In this document: piece after piece, positions 26,303 to 34,335 of the stretch
How positions within the stretch are numbered: the stretch's first letter is position 1
How the letters are laid out: the number at the start of each line of letters is the position of its first letter
DNA from: Gammaproteobacteria bacterium
Lineage (GTDB): Bacteria; Pseudomonadota; Gammaproteobacteria; Pseudomonadales; Azotimanducaceae
DNA: 64,000 bases
Assembly: GCA_026706935.1 (NCBI GenBank)
Contig: JAPOXV010000026.1
Span: 959,721 to 1,023,720 of the forward strand
Direction of reading: 5' to 3'
Notes under the pieces: generated by a model
What the model was told of the DNA's origin: nothing
What the model saw: the letters and a program-made list of their open reading frames with translations, nothing else
Databases searched by the model: none
Program-made: the position numbers and the translations under genes

Positions 26303-26446
26303 TTCGTTAAACTTGACGATGTGACGTCGCATCGCGGATTGTTTGCTTAGTCTGAAAAGAGAACGCGATAAAGAGAATGATGCGACGAGTTTAGGGTTTC
26401 GCTCAGACTAAAAGACAAGATTAAGATGACTTAGAGGGTTGAAGAG

Positions 26447-26953
26447 ATGGCAGGACGAAGCCTCAACAAAGTTCAGCTAATTGGTAATTTGGGTAGAGAT
26501 CCAGAAATTCGCTACATGCAGAGCGGCAATTCGATGACGACGTTCAGCATCGCGACGGGTAAGACTTGGACGGATCAAGCGACAAATCAACGAAGAGAAC
26601 GAACGGATTGGCATAACATCGTTTGTTGGGGTCGACTGGCAGAAGTTGCAAGTCAGTATTTACGGAAAGGCAGTCACGTTTATGTTGAAGGTGAATTGCA
26701 AACTCGACAGTTTGAGCGGGAAGGTCAGACTCACTACCGTACTGAAGTGAACTGTCGAGAGATGATCATGCTAGATAGGGCGGATGCAAGCGCAGGTCCC
26801 GCCAATACGCAATACGACCGACCCGCACCAACCGGCGGTCGCGGCGGAAATTTCGAGCGATCGCAATCCTCGCAACCAGCGTTCGGCGGCGGAGAGAGTT
26901 CGCAAGCCGACACAGAGGTCGGATCAGATCTTGATGACGACTTGCCGTTCTAA
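26447..26953 (+). CDS. ssb: Single-stranded DNA-binding protein
   Basis: A 168-residue SSB. The OB fold occupies residues 1-112 (SLNKVQLIGNLGRDPEIRYM, WHNIVCWGRLAEVASQYLRKGS). A Gly/Gln/Ser-rich linker follows, then the acidic tail DLDDDLPF that recruits replication and repair partners. Length and all conserved parts are normal. The stop overlaps by 4 bp that of the convergent VOC gene. Confidence 0.97.
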   Translation: MAGRSLNKVQLIGNLGRDPEIRYMQSGNSMTTFSIATGKTWTDQATNQRRERTDWHNIVCWGRLAEVASQYLRKGSHVYVEGELQTRQFEREGQTHYRTEVNCREMIMLDRADASAGPANTQYDRPAPTGGRGGNFERSQSSQPAFGGGESSQADTEVGSDLDDDLPF

Positions 26954-27351
26954 GGTTCTTGACGATACCAGATAAATTCGACTAGATTCTCGTCAGGGTC
27001 ACGTACGTAGACGCTGGTACCCACACCTGCGCCACCTAGGCGTTCGACAGGTCCTTCGATCACTTCGAGCCGAAGTTGCTTGATTGTTTCGAGTAGTTCA
27101 TCCACATCTGTCTGCCAAACGAAACAAAAGTCGCCGCATCCGGGTTTGGCCGTTGGACCACGAAGGGTGAATCTCGAGTTCTTCCACAGCTGTGGTGCGT
27201 GGAAATTCAGCTTCTGGTCTGCGAGCGTTACAGCGTATAGATGAGGCGCGTTCGACTCATCCCACGTGAATCCAAACGCCTCATAGAACTTCCGCATCTC
27301 ATCAATGTTGACGATCGGAATCGCCACGTGGTCGATGGATCTTACAGCCAT
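26950..27351 (-). CDS. VOC family protein (glyoxalase/dioxygenase fold)
   Basis: A 133-residue VOC-fold protein: VRSIDHVAIPIVNIDEMRKFYEAFGF at the start, FCFVWQTDVDELLE in the second half, and the final VRDPDENLVEFIWY with the usual Glu metal ligand. I chose ATG at 27351, which gives the family's N-terminus and overlaps the uppP stop by 10 bp. The open frame upstream (to 27447) is the shadow of uppP. It is probably translated from the uppP message. The substrate is unknown; glyoxalase- and fosfomycin-resistance-type proteins are relatives. Confidence 0.87.
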   Translation of the reverse strand: MAVRSIDHVAIPIVNIDEMRKFYEAFGFTWDESNAPHLYAVTLADQKLNFHAPQLWKNSRFTLRGPTAKPGCGDFCFVWQTDVDELLETIKQLRLEVIEGPVERLGGAGVGTSVYVRDPDENLVEFIWYRQEP

Positions 27352-28160
27352 AGCATCAATCCAAGCAGTACGCCAATAGCAAGCCGGTATACGACAAACG
27401 GCCACATGCCAACTCTTTCGATCACCTTCAGAAAGAAGTCGATGCACAAGTATGCGCTTAAGGCTGCGACAATGAAACCAATTCCGAATCGAAGGATGTC
27501 AAACGACGCGTCAAGCTGGGTTAAGTCATAGATCGTGAGTGCAAATGCACCGGATATCACGGGGATAGCCAGTAGAAATGAGAAAGTAGCAGCCTGCGTT
27601 CTACCCAGTCCCAGCAATAGAGCCGCGGTGATTGTGACACCTGAACGCGACGTGCCAGGAATCAGCGCGAACACTTGTGCGCAACCGATTGCCAACGCAA
27701 CAAGAAAGCTGGGATTCGTATCGTCGAAAATGTGACCGTTTTTTCGGAGGTGATGGGTTCGCCAATCTGCGAATCCAAGTAGTAACCCAAAGAAAATAGT
27801 GGTGAAAACGATAATCGACAGGTCTCGCATTGCGTGGGCGACAACGTCGCGGAACAGAAATCCGGCGATAAGAACTGGAATGGTTGCGAGAATTAGTTTC
27901 GCTGTGAGATCGAATTCTTGGTTAGACTGACCTTGTCTGAGACCATCGATCGTGCCGATGGTGAGTGCAACTAATCGATGTCGGAAGTACAGTAAGACTG
28001 CGACCAATGAACCAGCATGTACGGCTACATCGAAATGAAGCCCTTGATCCTTCCAACCGAGCAGCAACGACGGGAATTGAATATGCGCAGAACTCGAAAT
28101 TGGTAGGAATTCAGTTATGCCTTGGATAAGCGCGATGCAGATCGCCTGCAGCGTTTCCAC
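27342..28160 (-). CDS. uppP: Undecaprenyl-diphosphatase (BacA family)
   Basis: A 272-residue polytopic membrane protein that dephosphorylates undecaprenyl pyrophosphate so the carrier can be reused in cell-wall synthesis. The two active-site repeats are clear: GITEFLPISSSAHIQ near residues 15-29 and IPGTSRSGVTI near 165-175. Eight hydrophobic helices can be seen. The start is GTG at 28160. It is followed by a VOC gene in the same transcript. Confidence 0.96.
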   Translation of the reverse strand: METLQAICIALIQGITEFLPISSSAHIQFPSLLLGWKDQGLHFDVAVHAGSLVAVLLYFRHRLVALTIGTIDGLRQGQSNQEFDLTAKLILATIPVLIAGFLFRDVVAHAMRDLSIIVFTTIFFGLLLGFADWRTHHLRKNGHIFDDTNPSFLVALAIGCAQVFALIPGTSRSGVTITAALLLGLGRTQAATFSFLLAIPVISGAFALTIYDLTQLDASFDILRFGIGFIVAALSAYLCIDFFLKVIERVGMWPFVVYRLAIGVLLGLMLWL

Positions 28161-28219
28161 GAAATCAAATAGCTTTGGGACGGTGAGTCCCGATTCTATC
28201 GTTTACTAGAGACCTAAAC

Positions 28220-28816
28220 ATGCTCGCTTCACTGACGATTCCACTGTTCCCGCTTTCGACAGTTCTATTTCGAGGTGGTTACTTACCGCTGCACATCTTC
28301 GAACCTCGCTATGTTCGCATGATCAATGAATGTCGAGAGGCCGATATTGGGTTCGGTGTGGTCCTTATTAAAGAAGGCAAAGAAGTGCACGATGGCGGCG
28401 AAAACGACATGCCAGCAATTCACACAGTCGGGACGTTGGCGGAAATCGTGGAAGTCGAGGAATTACCAGAAAATCGATTGGCCGTCATGTCTATCGGTGG
28501 TGCGAAGTTCAAAGTAGGCGCAACATGGGAAGAACCGGATCACCTGATGATGGGTGAAGTCACATTTGTCCCCGACGAACCGACGCGTAAGGTTCGTGAA
28601 GAGGACTCCGATTTAGTTGCATTGCTTGAGTACTTCATCGACGCGCGTGAGATTCCAAGCGCCGTTCGTAAGCAGATCGACTTGAGTGACGAGCGAGACC
28701 TGAGCTTGAGGCTTGCTGATTTGCTACCGATCCATAGTGAAGATAAGCAGAAGCTTCTTCAGATGGACTCCCCGCGCGTGCGATTGACGACGATCCGGCA
28801 GTGGAGTGACCTTTAG
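28220..28816 (+). CDS. Lon N-terminal (substrate-binding) domain protein
   Basis: A 198-residue protein made only of the LON substrate-binding domain. The line LTIPLFPLSTVLFRGGYLPLHIFEPRY, broken into the first strands, and ECREADIGFGVVLIKEG match the N-domain of Lon proteases, but the AAA+ and protease parts are absent. Such stand-alone proteins are common in proteobacteria and their role is not settled. The start is ATG at 28220, divergent from uppP by 59 bp. Confidence 0.9.
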   Translation: MLASLTIPLFPLSTVLFRGGYLPLHIFEPRYVRMINECREADIGFGVVLIKEGKEVHDGGENDMPAIHTVGTLAEIVEVEELPENRLAVMSIGGAKFKVGATWEEPDHLMMGEVTFVPDEPTRKVREEDSDLVALLEYFIDAREIPSAVRKQIDLSDERDLSLRLADLLPIHSEDKQKLLQMDSPRVRLTTIRQWSDL

Positions 28817-28890
28817 TCTGAGCAAGAGGGAATTAGCACTTTTGGAATTCCTTGAACACCTTTGATTGTCAGGGATTTTTACGCTCGTAA

Positions 28891-29994
28891 CTACTGACCG
28901 CTAGCAACATTAGTAGCTGCTTGACTGTGTACAGGGAACGTTGGCATGTATTTGAAATCCGGGTCTGCTAGAAACTTACGTCGCAGGTCAAGCATCTCTT
29001 GCCAAGTTGCACGTAGTCCATGTGGGGCTTCGGGTAAATCGTGCTCGATTGCGCGACGAAGGTTGGGGAGGTTGTAAAACGGCACGGCGGGATACATATG
29101 GTGTTCAAGATGAAATTGCATATTCCAATAGTAAAAGGCCGTTAACCAAGAGCACGTGAACGTTCGCGTGTTGGCGCGAAAATCGGGAATATCGGAATTC
29201 AATCCGTAATGCTGAGGCAAGCCACACAAGAAACCCAACCAACCGCAGTAGAAGGTGCCAAACGTAAGCACAACGATCAGGAACCAATTTCCCGTTACGA
29301 TAAATGTGATGGCTAACAACGAATGACCGGCGAGCAAGATACGTGCCCAATTCCGATGTCGAGTACGCAGGCGTTTGTTTGACTCCGGGAGTACGTGCTG
29401 GTACCACTCGCCTGAAACACGACCGTTTGCATGGCGCCATACGAGTTTGATGCGATTCCATGTGGTTCGTGGATTCCATGCCAACAGACCTAGCCAAACG
29501 CGCCATCGCCTAAGAGAAAACCTAATGGGGAGTAACACCTCGCCGTCGTACTCTTGGTGGCACGTTGCTCGATGGTGAATCGCATGGCTCTCCTGATACC
29601 AGATATAGTCGGACCAACTGATAAACGCGTATAGACGTTCGAAGAAGCTGTTTAGCCACCTTGTCTTAAACACCGTTCGATGTTGAAGTTCGTGAATCGC
29701 GATCAAACCCATAAAAGGTCCGATCGTGCCGTGAAAAAACAATACGACTAGAAGTAGTGGTACCGACCAATACCAATTCGTCGTACTGATCTGCAGGTAA
29801 ACAAAACACGCTATTGCGGCGGTAGCAAAGAACAACCCAAGATGTAATAACGTCTGGATCCAGCCGCGAAGATCACTTCGGACCATCAGCTTAGCAAGTA
29901 TGTCGGGATCGATGGGTGTCCGATACCAGCTGACATCTGGATTTGGATCAAAACGACCTCTCTGACCATCCGTAGCCGTTGTGCTTTCAGACAT
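28891..29994 (-). CDS. Membrane fatty acid desaturase/hydroxylase
   Basis: A 367-residue di-iron membrane enzyme with three histidine boxes: HELQHR, HAIHHRATCH (H-x-x-x-H-H type) and FHLEHHMYP. About five or six hydrophobic helices place the boxes on the cytoplasmic side. The family includes fatty acid desaturases and carotenoid or alkane hydroxylases. The box spacing and the HHMYPAVPFYNLP ending are of the desaturase type. ATG at 29994 is preferred to an upstream TTG at 30009. The gene converges with the Lon-domain gene. Confidence 0.9.
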   Translation of the reverse strand: MSESTTATDGQRGRFDPNPDVSWYRTPIDPDILAKLMVRSDLRGWIQTLLHLGLFFATAAIACFVYLQISTTNWYWSVPLLLVVLFFHGTIGPFMGLIAIHELQHRTVFKTRWLNSFFERLYAFISWSDYIWYQESHAIHHRATCHQEYDGEVLLPIRFSLRRWRVWLGLLAWNPRTTWNRIKLVWRHANGRVSGEWYQHVLPESNKRLRTRHRNWARILLAGHSLLAITFIVTGNWFLIVVLTFGTFYCGWLGFLCGLPQHYGLNSDIPDFRANTRTFTCSWLTAFYYWNMQFHLEHHMYPAVPFYNLPNLRRAIEHDLPEAPHGLRATWQEMLDLRRKFLADPDFKYMPTFPVHSQAATNVASGQ

Positions 29995-30009
29995 TGATAT
30001 AGGTGCCAA

Positions 30010-30388
30010 CTTTTAGGGTAGAAGAATAACCATCTGACTCATGTATCACGAATTTGCTCGTCATTATCAATGCACTAGATGCCGGTTTCTACATCCTATT
30101 TGATATGGTACAGTGAGCCGGGGTTCTTGTATCGATTACTGCGAATCAGACACATTCTGTAGGTATGGTTGTATGTACAGAATGCCATTAATAAAGGTCT
30201 TCGAGTCTGTAAAAATCATTTTAGATCAATGCGCTCTATAAAACAATCCAAGAAATTCTCAGATCATTAAGTGAGATGGATCTAGCGCCCGTAGTGATCA
30301 GAACGTAAGTAAAATGCGGAATTATTAGCGGATCGCGGCGGGGCGACCTAAATTGCGGTCCTGGGAATACTGAATACAGGAGATAACG
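30010..30388. other. AT-rich intergenic region upstream of the HSDR_N gene
   Basis: Nearly 380 bases with no credible gene, clearly richer in A and T than its surroundings. It contains a nine-base perfect inverted repeat, listed separately, and ends in a strong AGGAGA ribosome site before the ATG at 30389. Together with the next gene it appears to be foreign DNA between a desaturase and the conserved proA cluster. I saw no integrase or direct repeat at its ends. Confidence 0.5.
30153..30184. repeat. Inverted repeat, possible operator
   Basis: CATTCTGTA at 30153-30161 and its exact complement TACAGAATG at 30176-30184 are separated by 14 bases. The size and spacing suit a dimeric regulator, or a hairpin in RNA. 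No T-run follows, so it is not a terminator. It lies about 205 bases upstream of the nuclease gene and may control it. Confidence 0.45.
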
Positions 30389-31630
30389 ATGCCATCTAGT
30401 TCAGATATGAATGAACTTTTATCGAAGATGAAGTCCTACTCAGAACGGGTTAAGCCTCTACTTGAACATTGTGATTCGGAAGAACAAACGAAAATCAGTT
30501 TTATAAACCCATTTATTGAGGTGCTTGATCATGACGTTCGGGATCCTCGTCAAGTACGATTTGAATATTCGGTTGACGTGAGATTAAATAAAGAGAAAGT
30601 AGATTACGCGATTTTTCATGAGGGACAACCAACAATATTTGTTGAAGCTAAAGCAGTGGGCATTGACCTTTCTAGTGGGAGTTATCTTGAGCAAGTCAGG
30701 TCATACGCGAACCAAACACATAGTGTGAAGTTCGTTGCATTAACCAATGGAGTAGACTGGCATTGGTTCAAGAAAGAAGATCGTCAATTCGAAGGATATA
30801 GGCTCGAGGAGATACCTTTTTTGACGCATAACGTTCTCAAGCCTGGTACAAAGGAATTATCGTTTCTTATTAATGTTTGTGGACGAGGGATGGATGTTCA
30901 AAGTGCGGAAGAACAAGCGCTTGAAACTCGGTTGTTAACGGCGTTCGAGGATTGGCTAAAGAAACAGCTTAGAGAAGATTCGTTGGATGACGATTTTATT
31001 GCCCTTTTGACGAGAAAATATGTTGGAAAAGCTCAACACAGAAATTTGGAGAAAACTAGGCGACTCTGGGTTAAATCTATAAAACGCTTCATTGAAAAGA
31101 AGATCGAAGAGAGATTGCAATTGGCGCAAGACTCCGAAACTGCCGAACAAAATGTCGATGCAAGCGAGAATAGTGGATCGGATTTAGAGACTATTGTCGA
31201 TCAAGGTGACGAAGAAAACGGTACGACACCAAGCGTTCCATCAAGGGAATTCATCACCGAATCAGGAAATGTAGTACTTCATACAAGTCAACGAGCACGG
31301 GCTTGGCGACCAAAGGAAGACGCTACATGGCGTATCGAGAAGAAAGGTAATGATCTATTTGTAAATGTACTGCGATACTTGGCAAGTCGGCATGATTTTG
31401 GCACTCTTGCCTACTATCAGTCCATATCGGAACCAAGTCGTAAGTTCATTTCAAACGATCCGAACGTATACGGTCGCTATAGAAGGGCGATTCACGTTGG
31501 TAACGGTTATCACGTTGAGTTGAACACGAGCAATGGGGTTAAGGACGGTTGGTTGAGAGATGTAGCTGAGAAGGTCTTGATTCAGGGCGAGAAATGTGAA
31601 CCAGCGGATTTGGTCGAGTGGTGGTTGTAG
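30389..31630 (+). CDS. Stand-alone HSDR_N-type restriction nuclease domain protein
   Basis: A 413-residue protein. Residues 40-95 have the type I restriction R-subunit N-terminal nuclease pattern: KISFINPFIEVLDHDV, then VDYAIF with the catalytic Asp, and PTIFVEAKA with the E-x-K pair (a PD-(D/E)xK site). The line VKFVALTNGVDWHWFK fits the same domain. There is no helicase or modification gene. A charged linker (residues 240-285, rich in Glu, Asp and Ser) leads to a C-terminal domain of unknown kind. Codon usage is AT-rich, unlike its neighbours. It may act in defence against foreign DNA or be a lone nuclease with another role. The start has a clear AGGAGA site. Confidence 0.78.
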   Translation: MPSSSDMNELLSKMKSYSERVKPLLEHCDSEEQTKISFINPFIEVLDHDVRDPRQVRFEYSVDVRLNKEKVDYAIFHEGQPTIFVEAKAVGIDLSSGSYLEQVRSYANQTHSVKFVALTNGVDWHWFKKEDRQFEGYRLEEIPFLTHNVLKPGTKELSFLINVCGRGMDVQSAEEQALETRLLTAFEDWLKKQLREDSLDDDFIALLTRKYVGKAQHRNLEKTRRLWVKSIKRFIEKKIEERLQLAQDSETAEQNVDASENSGSDLETIVDQGDEENGTTPSVPSREFITESGNVVLHTSQRARAWRPKEDATWRIEKKGNDLFVNVLRYLASRHDFGTLAYYQSISEPSRKFISNDPNVYGRYRRAIHVGNGYHVELNTSNGVKDGWLRDVAEKVLIQGEKCEPADLVEWWL

Positions 31631-31690
31631 TTTTGCTAGAAACTACGAGGGAAATTTGATGGTCGCGAAACAGCGGAGATTTTCAAGATA

Positions 31691-32944
31691 GTGGCATCGA
31701 ACGTAATTGAGTTGGCTCGTCACGCACGAATATCGTCAAAGATCGTAAGAACGGCGTCCACGAGCCAACGAAATGCTGCAATCCATGCCATCGCGAGGAT
31801 AGTTCGGGAAGAGAGTATCGCGATTGCAGGAGCAAACGTGGAAGACCTCGCGCAGGCAAAACACAACGGCGTCTCCCAACCGCTTCAAGATCGTTTGCGA
31901 CTTCGTGAAAAAGACATTGAACGCATGTGCGATGCAGCGGAAGCCGTCGCTTCGCTACCAGATCCCATAGGAGAAGTAACGGGTTTAACTCAACAGCCAT
32001 CCGGGATTCGTGTGGGACGCATGCGGATCCCACTAGGCGTCATTGGGATGATCTACGAATCGAGACCAAACGTCACGTTAGAAGCAGGATCGTTAGGTAT
32101 TAAATCTGGAAATGCATGCGTTCTACGTGGTGGCTCTGAGGCGATTCGTAGCAATTGCGCGATCGCAGATTGCATTTCTAGAGGATTGGAAGAATCTGGC
32201 TTGCCGTCGTCCGTAGTTCAATTAGTACGAACGACGGACCGCGCTGCGGTAGGTGAAATGCTTGCGGCGAATGAATATATCGATTTGATCGTGCCGCGAG
32301 GAGGTAAAGGTCTGATTGAGCGCGTTACGAATGATTCCTCGATTCCTGTTTTAAAACATCTTGATGGCGTTTGTCATGTATACATTGACGATACCGCAGA
32401 TGTAGAAACTGCAATAGACATTGCGATTAATTCGAAAGCTGAAAAGTATGCAGTGTGCAATGCGGCCGAAACTTTCTTAATTAATGTAAGAGTAGCTGCT
32501 GAAATTCTGCCGCGATTGGTTCGGCAGCTCGAAGATTTGGGGGTCGAAACCCGGGGTTGCAAACGAACACAGAGCGTTGCACCAACCGTTGCGACTGCGA
32601 CGGAAGAGGATTGGCGCGAAGAGTATCTCGATGCGGTTGTATCGATAAAGGTTGTGGATAACCTAGACGAAGCGATCGAGCACATCGATCGCTTCGGTTC
32701 TGGACACACGGATACGATCGTGGCGAACGACATCGATCGAACGAATCAATTCGTGAATCGCGTAGACTCCGCCACGGTGATGGTCAACACATCGACCCAA
32801 TTCGCAGATGGATTCGAATTCGGCCTAGGTGCGGAGATCGGCATTTCGACCGACAAGCTACACGCACGAGGTCCTGTCGGTCTTGAAGGGCTCACGACCC
32901 AGAAATTCGTCGTATACAGCGACGGTGCAATCCGCCATCGTTGA
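31691..32944 (+). CDS. proA: Glutamate-5-semialdehyde dehydrogenase
   Basis: A 417-residue gamma-glutamyl phosphate reductase, second step of proline synthesis, which reduces glutamyl phosphate with NADPH. The line MIYESRPNVTLEAGSLGIKSGN and the catalytic Cys in KYAVCNAAETF are clear; the final segment DKLHARGPVGLEGLTT is also characteristic. It starts with GTG at 31691. It overlaps nadD by 20 bp and heads the conserved cell-wall cluster. proB is not in the window. Confidence 0.97.
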   Translation: MASNVIELARHARISSKIVRTASTSQRNAAIHAIARIVREESIAIAGANVEDLAQAKHNGVSQPLQDRLRLREKDIERMCDAAEAVASLPDPIGEVTGLTQQPSGIRVGRMRIPLGVIGMIYESRPNVTLEAGSLGIKSGNACVLRGGSEAIRSNCAIADCISRGLEESGLPSSVVQLVRTTDRAAVGEMLAANEYIDLIVPRGGKGLIERVTNDSSIPVLKHLDGVCHVYIDDTADVETAIDIAINSKAEKYAVCNAAETFLINVRVAAEILPRLVRQLEDLGVETRGCKRTQSVAPTVATATEEDWREEYLDAVVSIKVVDNLDEAIEHIDRFGSGHTDTIVANDIDRTNQFVNRVDSATVMVNTSTQFADGFEFGLGAEIGISTDKLHARGPVGLEGLTTQKFVVYSDGAIRHR

Positions 32945-33554
32945 TGCGCCCGTCGTTTTTGGCGGTACTTTCGACCCGATCCATATTGGTCACATTGAAG
33001 CGGCTAAGTCTGTATCCACGTTACTTGGCAATGTAACAGTTCGAATGATGCTTGCAGGTAATCCACGATTACGTAAAGCGGCACCAGAAAAGATCGAACA
33101 TCGTTGGCAGATGCTTCAAATAGCGTGTGCGGACGTAGAGAAGCTCGTACCTGATGACACTGAGATGCATGACACGCGCGCAACTGTTACTGTTGAGACG
33201 ATTGAGAAGCTTGGAGGTGATCGTCATAAGCCGGTTATATGGGTACTCGGAGACGATGCCGCAGTGAATATCGCTAACTGGATTCGGTACGAGACTATTC
33301 GACAAAAGGCGAGTCTGCTCATTCTGAAGCGCGCAAATGTATGTCTGGAAAAGGTTTCTAGGGATTTCGAGCTAGTGGATGCCCCGCTCGAGCTAGCATT
33401 CGAAGCAGGTCGAATATATATCTATCGGGATTCAGTTTTAGATATTTCGGCTACGAAGATACGGAACAAAATCTCTCAAAATGAGTCAGTAGCCCGTTGG
33501 CTACATCCAGGCGTTCTCGCCTATATAATCGATACGCACCTATACCAAACGTGA
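32925..33554 (+). CDS. nadD: Nicotinate-nucleotide adenylyltransferase
   Basis: A 209-residue nucleotidyltransferase that makes deamido-NAD from nicotinate mononucleotide and ATP. The N-terminal FGGTFDPIHIGH holds the HxGH site, and DISATKIRNKI near the end is the ISxTxIR motif. GTG at 32925 sits just ahead of the first strand (SAIVDAPVVFGG); the frame open further upstream runs inside proA and is not coding. It overlaps proA by 20 bp and rsfS by 4 bp. Confidence 0.95.
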   Translation: MQSAIVDAPVVFGGTFDPIHIGHIEAAKSVSTLLGNVTVRMMLAGNPRLRKAAPEKIEHRWQMLQIACADVEKLVPDDTEMHDTRATVTVETIEKLGGDRHKPVIWVLGDDAAVNIANWIRYETIRQKASLLILKRANVCLEKVSRDFELVDAPLELAFEAGRIYIYRDSVLDISATKIRNKISQNESVARWLHPGVLAYIIDTHLYQT

Positions 33555-33910
33555 AGTCGTATTTGAGGATCGCGAATTTCCCTACCTCGAAAGTTATTGA
33601 AACCCTTAACGATTTAAAGGCTCAGGACGTCAGTATGCTCGATGTCCGAACGCAATCGACCTTCACTGATTACATGGTCATTTCTACAGGTACGTCTCGT
33701 CGTCACGTCAACGCAATCGTAGATGCCGTAGTCCTAAATGCGAAGCATCAGGGTACACGTGTGCTTGGGATTGAAGGACAGAAAGCCGCTGAGTGGGTGT
33801 TGATTGATCTCGGCGATGTCGTAGTTCACGTAATGCAGCGTGATGCACGTGATTTCTACGATCTCGAGCGACTCTGGGGTATAGGTGTCAAGCAACAAGA
33901 GGCGATTTGA
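33551..33910 (+). CDS. rsfS: Ribosomal silencing factor
   Basis: A 119-residue RsfS/Iojap protein that binds ribosomal protein L14 and blocks subunit joining when nutrients are short. Recognisable are DYMVISTGTSRRHVNAIVDAV, GIEGQKAAEWVLIDLGDVVVHVM (split) and RDFYDLERLW. GTG at 33551 overlaps the nadD stop (GTGA) and is preferred over upstream starts that lie inside nadD. Next comes rlmH, the usual neighbour. Confidence 0.95.
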   Translation: MKSYLRIANFPTSKVIETLNDLKAQDVSMLDVRTQSTFTDYMVISTGTSRRHVNAIVDAVVLNAKHQGTRVLGIEGQKAAEWVLIDLGDVVVHVMQRDARDFYDLERLWGIGVKQQEAI

Positions 33911-34335
33911 AGTATCGCTTACTCGTGTTCGGCAATGCACCCTCTTGGGTTGATGACGGGGTAAGTGAATACAGCAAACGTATTCCTAACTTCAGTATAG
34001 AGCGCATTGCGGGGAAACCCATTAAAACTCGGATGCAGCGAATGTACGCCGCATGTGGGAATCGAGCCTCCCGCGTTTACTTAGATAAATCTGGTAGATC
34101 ATTCACGAGCGAGTCTCTCGCACAACAGTGTACGTCGTGGGAGCGAGCGGGACAAGATGTATGTTTGCTAATCGGCGACGATGTCGGATTTACCGAAGAA
34201 GATCTCGCTAACGCCGATTTGGTGTGGTCCCTTTCACCGTTGACGTTACCACATCAACTCACCCGCATCGTGGTTTGTGAGCAGCTCTATAGAGCCCGTA
34301 CGATCAATTTGGGTCATGCTTACCATCGATCATGA
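33907..34335 (+). CDS. rlmH: 23S rRNA pseudouridine-1915 N3-methyltransferase
   Basis: A 142-residue SPOUT methyltransferase for position 1915 of 23S rRNA. The knot region includes VCLLIGDDVGF and LSPLTLPHQLTRIVVCEQLYRA, and the C-terminus ends AYHRS as usual for the family (YHR motif). Usual length is about 155, so this one is slightly short at the N-terminus. TTG at 33907 overlaps the rsfS stop (TTGA). Confidence 0.95.
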   Translation: MKYRLLVFGNAPSWVDDGVSEYSKRIPNFSIERIAGKPIKTRMQRMYAACGNRASRVYLDKSGRSFTSESLAQQCTSWERAGQDVCLLIGDDVGFTEEDLANADLVWSLSPLTLPHQLTRIVVCEQLYRARTINLGHAYHRS

